Shown: in pieces, positions 14,579 through 18,448 of the stretch
Position numbering within the stretch: position 1 is the first letter of the stretch
Layout of the letters: each line of letters begins with the position of its first letter
Assembly (NCBI GenBank): GCA_017631745.1
Contig: JAGBSR010000030.1
Span: forward strand, 1-18,448
DNA length: 18,448 nucleotides
Origin: Clostridia bacterium
Lineage (GTDB): Bacteria > Bacillota > Clostridia > Oscillospirales > Acutalibacteraceae
Direction: 5' to 3'
Notes under the pieces: model-generated
Told to the model about the DNA's origin: nothing
The model's database searches: none
The model's input: only the letters and a program-made list of their open reading frames with translations
Program-made: the position numbers and the translations under genes

Positions 14579-14992
14579 ATGAGCGTTATTGAACTTACAA
14601 GACAGCTTGGCGCTGCTATTCAGAAGGACGAGCGTTACCTCGCTTTTGCAGCTGCCAAGGAAGCAAACGAAAAGGACGAAGCTCTTAATGCACTTATGGG
14701 CGAAATCCAGATGATTCAGATGAACTATCAGATGGAAGCATCTAAGGAAACACCCGACAGCGCTAAGATGCAGGAATTCGAAGCTGAATTCAACGCAAAG
14801 TATGAAGCATTTATGGCTAACGAAAATATGCAGAAATATGACGAAGCAAGAGCTGAAGTTGACTCAATGATGAACTACATCATGCAGATTCTCGGCCTTT
14901 GCGTAAACGGTGCTGACCCTGCTACATGTGAACCCGAACAGCACGATCATTCATGTGACGGTGCTTGCTCAAGCTGCAGCGGCTGCCACTAA
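14579..14992 (+). CDS. YlbF/YmcA (RicA-like) family protein with cysteine-rich tail
   Basis: A 137-residue protein of the YlbF/YmcA (Com_YlbF) family. Residues 1-105 are almost wholly helical and charged, with no membrane segment. The tail (108-137) holds six cysteines (108, 117, 126, 130, 133, 136) and three histidines (122, 124, 137), including C-x3-C-x2-C-x2-CH at the very end. In Bacillus subtilis RicA (YmcA), RicF (YlbF) and RicT (YaaT) form a complex that carries [4Fe-4S] clusters and helps RNase Y process mRNAs, affecting competence, biofilm and sporulation. The position between miaB and mutS equals that of ymcA in Bacillus, so RicA is the best guess, but one protein here could also stand in for RicF. 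AAGGAG (14565-14570) lies 8 bases before the ATG. Partners are outside the window. Confidence 0.82.
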   Translation: MSVIELTRQLGAAIQKDERYLAFAAAKEANEKDEALNALMGEIQMIQMNYQMEASKETPDSAKMQEFEAEFNAKYEAFMANENMQKYDEARAEVDSMMNYIMQILGLCVNGADPATCEPEQHDHSCDGACSSCSGCH

Positions 14993-15014
14993 TAATTTAA
15001 ATTGATTAAATCTC

Positions 15015-15020
15015 AGGAGG
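15015..15020 (+). promoter_or_regulatory. Ribosome binding site that sets the mutS start
   Basis: AGGAGG ends 8 bases before ATG 15029. An in-frame TTG at 15002 would place this site inside the coding region and has no ribosome binding site itself, so 15029 is chosen. Confidence 0.85.
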
Positions 15021-15028
15021 AAAAACAA

Positions 15029-17656
15029 ATGTCCGAAATGACACCGATGATGTCTCAATACTTACAAATAAAAAAAGAATACTCGGATGCGATTTTGTTT
15101 TTCCGCCTGGGTGACTTTTATGAAATGTTTTTTGACGATGCAATTACAGCATCCAAGGTCCTTGAGCTGACTCTTACAGCAAGAAGCTATTCAAAAGGTG
15201 AAAAGGCGCCTATGTGCGGTGTACCTTTCCACTCAGCCGAGGGTTATATTGCAAAGCTTGTTTCGGCAGGCTTTAAGGTTGCTATCTGTGAGCAGACAGA
15301 AGATCCTGCAACTGCAAAGGGCATCGTTAAAAGAGATGTTATAAGAGTAATTACTAAGGGCAGTATTATCGAAAATAATATGCTCGACGATTCAAAGAAC
15401 AACTATCTTGCCTGTGTTTATTTTGACGGCACAAACGGCGGTGTTTGCTTCTGCGACGTTTCAACGGGTATTCTTAATCTCACTAATTTTACTAACGAAC
15501 ATACAACCGAAAATAACATTATAAATGAAATCGGTACCTTTGCACCCAGTGAGATTCTTCTTAATAAAGGTGCAGCACATAGCAGAATAATTTCCAATTT
15601 CATTTCAAAGCGCACTGAAGCTGCTTGTGAAATTCTTGACGATTATGATTTTGAGGCAGAAGACTGCAGAAAGGTCTGTCTTGATCATTTCGGTGAGGAA
15701 AAGTTCAGAGCATTTGATTTTTCTTCAGATGCAACAGCTGTTTCTGTTACAGGTGCACTTCTTCGTTATCTTAAGAATGTGCAGAAAAACAATCTTGACA
15801 ACATTAGAGAAGTCAATTATTATTCCGACAGTCAGTTTATGAAGCTTGACTATAACACTCTGCGCAATCTTGAAATTCTTGAAACTATGAGAGACCGCGA
15901 GAAAAAAGGCTCACTTTTATGGGTGCTCGATAAGACTCACACCTCTATGGGCAAGCGACTTCTCAGAAACTGGCTTGAAAAGCCTCTTGTAAGCCTTGCT
16001 CAGATAACAAGACGCCATAATGCCGTATCAGAGCTTTACGACAAAAATATTATGCTCATTGATATATCATCTTCACTTTCCAAGGTTTACGATATCGAGC
16101 GACTTATCACAAGAGTTATGTTTGAGTCTGCCAATGCAAAGGATCTTAACTCTCTTAAGCAGACTATAGAATGCATTCCTGTTATAAAGGTGCTTTTACA
16201 GAGCTCTGAAAGCGCTTATCTTCGTCAGCAGTATCAGAATCTTGACTTGCTGGAAGATGTTGGTGGTCTTATTGATATGGCTATCAAGGAGGATGCACCC
16301 TTCTCGGTAAGAGAGGGCGATATGATAAAAGACGGCTTTAATGCAGAGCTGGACGAGCTTCGCAATATTCAGGGTAACGGTAAGCAGTTTATTCTTGATA
16401 TTGAACAGCGCGAAAGAGAAACGACAGGTATACCTAAGCTTAAAATCGGCTATAACAGAGTCTTCGGTTATTATATTGAGGTTACTAACTCATATAAAGA
16501 TATGGTACCCGACACATATTTCAGAAAGCAGACCCTTGCCAACTGTGAGAGATACATAACTCAAGAGCTTAAGGAGCTCGAGAGCAAGGTTCTCGGTGCT
16601 CAGGAGAGAATTGTTAAGCTTGAATATGAGATTTTCTGTCAGATAAGAAGCAGAGTTGCTCAGGAGTTTTCACGTATCAAGGCAACCTCTCAGGCTCTTG
16701 CAACAATCGATGTGCTCTGTTCACTTGCAACAACAGCCCTTGAGAGAAATTATGTCTGCCCCACAATGCTCGCAGGCGGAGAAATCAAAATCACCGACGG
16801 CAGACACCCTGTTGTCGAAGCTGTGCTTGATGCTCCTTTTGTGCCCAACGACACATTTATGGACTGCGATAAAAACCGTTGTGCCATTATTACCGGCCCC
16901 AATATGGCAGGTAAATCCACATATATGCGCCAGGTTGCTATTATTTCAATTCTCGCTCAGATCGGCTCGTTTGTACCTGCAAGAAGTGCTGAGCTTTGCA
17001 TTGTTGAAAGCATTTTTACCCGTGTAGGCGCTTCAGACGACCTTGCAACCGGTCAGTCAACATTTATGGTTGAAATGAATGAGGTTTCATCTATACTTAA
17101 AAATGCGACAAAAAACAGTCTCATCATTCTCGATGAAGTCGGCAGAGGTACCTCAACCTTTGACGGTATGAGTATTGCCAGAGCTGTGCTCGAGTACATT
17201 GCCGATAAAAAGAAGATAGGTGCGAAAACCTTATTCTCAACTCATTATCACGAGCTAACCGAGCTTGAGGGTATCCTCGACGGTGTGAATAACTATAATA
17301 TCTGTGTCAAAAAGCGCGGTGATACAATCACCTTCCTCAGAAGAATTGTCCGCGGATGTGCTGACGGCAGCTACGGTATTGAGGTTGCAAAGCTTGCAGG
17401 TATTCCCAATTCCGTTGTTTCAAGAGCAAGAGTTATTCTCGGTGAGCTTGAAGGCCAGGCTCCCGTACGCCAGAGTGTCAGTCAGTCGAGCATTCCGATG
17501 CCCGAAGAAGATGAGCTGCAGCTTTCTATGACCTCAACCGTTGATGATGAAATTATCGAATCGATAAGGAATATTGATATAAACACACTTACGCCTCTTG
17601 AAGCTATGACCACTCTTCACGAGCTTATCAAAAAGGCGAGAAGAAACGATTTTTAA
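15029..17656 (+). CDS. mutS: DNA mismatch repair protein MutS
   Basis: An 875-residue mismatch sensor that, as a dimer, binds mispairs and small loops and recruits MutL in an ATP-dependent way. The N-terminal mismatch-binding domain has the F-x-E wedge at Phe30 and Glu32 in GDFYEMF. The connector, lever and clamp domains follow. The ABC ATPase has Walker A GPNMAGKST (623-631), Walker B with Asp702 and Glu703 in ILDEVGRGTSTFDG, and the FSTHYHEL switch further on. The C-terminal helical end (LTPLEAMTTLHEL) is typical of MutS1, so this is the repair protein rather than MutS2. Length is normal (850-880). It follows the ricA-like gene by 36 bases and precedes mutL by 19, a standard repair operon pair. 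Confidence 0.97.
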   Translation: MSEMTPMMSQYLQIKKEYSDAILFFRLGDFYEMFFDDAITASKVLELTLTARSYSKGEKAPMCGVPFHSAEGYIAKLVSAGFKVAICEQTEDPATAKGIVKRDVIRVITKGSIIENNMLDDSKNNYLACVYFDGTNGGVCFCDVSTGILNLTNFTNEHTTENNIINEIGTFAPSEILLNKGAAHSRIISNFISKRTEAACEILDDYDFEAEDCRKVCLDHFGEEKFRAFDFSSDATAVSVTGALLRYLKNVQKNNLDNIREVNYYSDSQFMKLDYNTLRNLEILETMRDREKKGSLLWVLDKTHTSMGKRLLRNWLEKPLVSLAQITRRHNAVSELYDKNIMLIDISSSLSKVYDIERLITRVMFESANAKDLNSLKQTIECIPVIKVLLQSSESAYLRQQYQNLDLLEDVGGLIDMAIKEDAPFSVREGDMIKDGFNAELDELRNIQGNGKQFILDIEQRERETTGIPKLKIGYNRVFGYYIEVTNSYKDMVPDTYFRKQTLANCERYITQELKELESKVLGAQERIVKLEYEIFCQIRSRVAQEFSRIKATSQALATIDVLCSLATTALERNYVCPTMLAGGEIKITDGRHPVVEAVLDAPFVPNDTFMDCDKNRCAIITGPNMAGKSTYMRQVAIISILAQIGSFVPARSAELCIVESIFTRVGASDDLATGQSTFMVEMNEVSSILKNATKNSLIILDEVGRGTSTFDGMSIARAVLEYIADKKKIGAKTLFSTHYHELTELEGILDGVNNYNICVKKRGDTITFLRRIVRGCADGSYGIEVAKLAGIPNSVVSRARVILGELEGQAPVRQSVSQSSIPMPEEDELQLSMTSTVDDEIIESIRNIDINTLTPLEAMTTLHELIKKARRNDF

Positions 17657-17675
17657 ATGAAAGGATGACAGCTTT

Positions 17676-18448
17676 ATGGCTAAAATCAATATATTACCAA
17701 AGCACATTGCCGAACTGATTGCGGCCGGTGAAGTTGTTGAAAGACCGGCAAGTGTTGTTAAGGAATTGCTTGAAAATGCAATTGATGCCGGTGCTACTAC
17801 CATTACTCTTGAAATAAGAAACGGCGGCGTGAGATATATCCGCATTACTGATAACGGCTGCGGAATTGATCACGAGGATGTTCCCAAGGCGTTTTTAAGT
17901 CACGCCACAAGTAAGGTAAGAGATGAAAATGATCTCAACTCAATTTTTACTCTCGGCTTCAGAGGCGAAGCTCTCGCTTCAATTGCCGCAGTTTCAAAGA
18001 CCGAAATTTTAACTAAAACCGAAAGCGAATCCCTCGGTACTGCATATGCCGTTGAGGGCGGAGTTGAAACAAGATATGACCAGGCAGGCTGTCCCAACGG
18101 CACTACAATAGTAGTAAGAGATCTGTTTTACAACACGCCTGCACGTATGAAATTCCTTAAGAAGGATGTTGCAGAGGCTAATGCTGTTGCCGATGTAGTG
18201 GATAAGATTTCACTTTCGCATCCCGAGGTCAGCGTAAGATTTATCCGTGAGGGCAAGCAGGCTCTCATTACCCCCGGTGACGGCAAGCTTATTTCGGCTA
18301 TCTATTCTGTTTTCGGCAGAACTTTTGCCGAAAGCTTATTAGAGGTTGACTATAAATTATACGGTGTTGAGGTCAGCGGCTTTGTATGCAAGCCAATGTC
18401 TTCAAGACCGTCAAGAGCAATGCAGTATTTCTTCCTTAACGGGAGATA
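17676..18448 (+). CDS. mutL: DNA mismatch repair protein MutL (N-terminal part, cut by window end)
   Basis: The reading frame stays open to the end of the window, giving the first 257 residues. MutL couples mismatch recognition by MutS to strand removal; in bacteria without MutH its C-terminal domain is usually an endonuclease, but that part is not in view. The GHKL ATPase is complete: KELLENAIDAG (29-39) with the general base Glu30 and Asn34, the DNGCGI motif (59-64), LGFRGEALASIAAV (93-106) and TTIVVRDLFYNTPAR (143-157). Residues after about 200 enter the transducer domain. The ATG at 17676 has AAAGGA about 10 bases upstream and starts 19 bases after the mutS stop. Nothing unusual in the visible part. 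Confidence 0.96.
   Translation, partial: MAKINILPKHIAELIAAGEVVERPASVVKELLENAIDAGATTITLEIRNGGVRYIRITDNGCGIDHEDVPKAFLSHATSKVRDENDLNSIFTLGFRGEALASIAAVSKTEILTKTESESLGTAYAVEGGVETRYDQAGCPNGTTIVVRDLFYNTPARMKFLKKDVAEANAVADVVDKISLSHPEVSVRFIREGKQALITPGDGKLISAIYSVFGRTFAESLLEVDYKLYGVEVSGFVCKPMSSRPSRAMQYFFLNGR

Noticed and set aside
15002..15028. TTG start for mutS nine codons upstream
   Set aside because: The AGGAGG ribosome binding site at 15015-15020 would be inside the gene, and family members begin close to the ATG at 15029.
16656..17027. A 123-residue open frame on the + strand inside mutS
   Set aside because: Overlaps the MutS clamp and ATPase region in another frame; Ser/Leu-rich translation without any motif.
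1..18448. CRISPR arrays, insertion sequences, prophage, toxin-antitoxin, defence genes, tRNA or rRNA
   Set aside because: Reading both strands I saw no regularly spaced repeats, transposase or integrase motifs, cloverleaf-like sequence or typical defence domains; all coding space is accounted for by housekeeping genes.

Overview
The window is an ordinary, gene-dense chromosomal segment of a low-to-moderate-GC Gram-positive bacterium, most likely a gut-type Clostridia member of the Ruminococcaceae/Oscillospirales. This rests on hprK, whiA, a RicA/YmcA-type protein and mutS-mutL on one strand, a Firmicutes-style mltG next to a U32-family gene, strong GGAGG ribosome binding sites and TTG starts. 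The genus is an inference, because there is no rRNA or marker gene to fix it. No tRNA, rRNA, CRISPR array, insertion sequence, prophage or integration site was seen, and no gap between genes exceeds about 210 bases.

Region 1 (16-4811, + strand) is a tight five-gene run: a GNAT acetyltransferase, a DJ-1/PfpI-family protein, 5-formyltetrahydrofolate cyclo-ligase, the endolytic murein transglycosylase MltG and a U32-family protein (probably a tRNA hydroxylation factor). Its promoter lies before the window. It ends at a symmetric hairpin (4821-4844) shared with the convergent gene that follows.

Region 2 (4861-6339, - strand) is a lone GPH/MFS_2-type sugar transporter with a perfect-consensus sigma-A promoter (TTGACA-17-TATAAT). 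A 211-bp divergent intergenic region separates it from a 78-residue protein of unknown function (6551-6787), which has its own strong promoter and a terminator-like hairpin. Then comes glycogen phosphorylase (6864-9113), also followed by a hairpin terminator.

Region 3 (9192-18448, + strand, running off the end) looks like one long operon starting at a good promoter: hprK, glcK (ROK glucokinase), murB, whiA, miaB, ricA-like, mutS, mutL (partial). It joins carbon-state signalling (HPr kinase, glucokinase), cell-wall precursor synthesis and division control (MurB, WhiA), tRNA modification (MiaB), RNA-decay/competence control (RicA-like) and mismatch repair (MutS, MutL). The miaB-ricA-mutS-mutL order matches Bacillus subtilis without cotE. 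The usual rapZ and yvcK genes before whiA are absent here.

I found no convincing previously undescribed system. The most interesting items are the autonomous 78-residue gene upstream of glycogen phosphorylase, the cysteine-rich tail of the RicA-like protein, the lack of rapZ/yvcK, and a GPH-type transporter without the usual helix-II aspartates.
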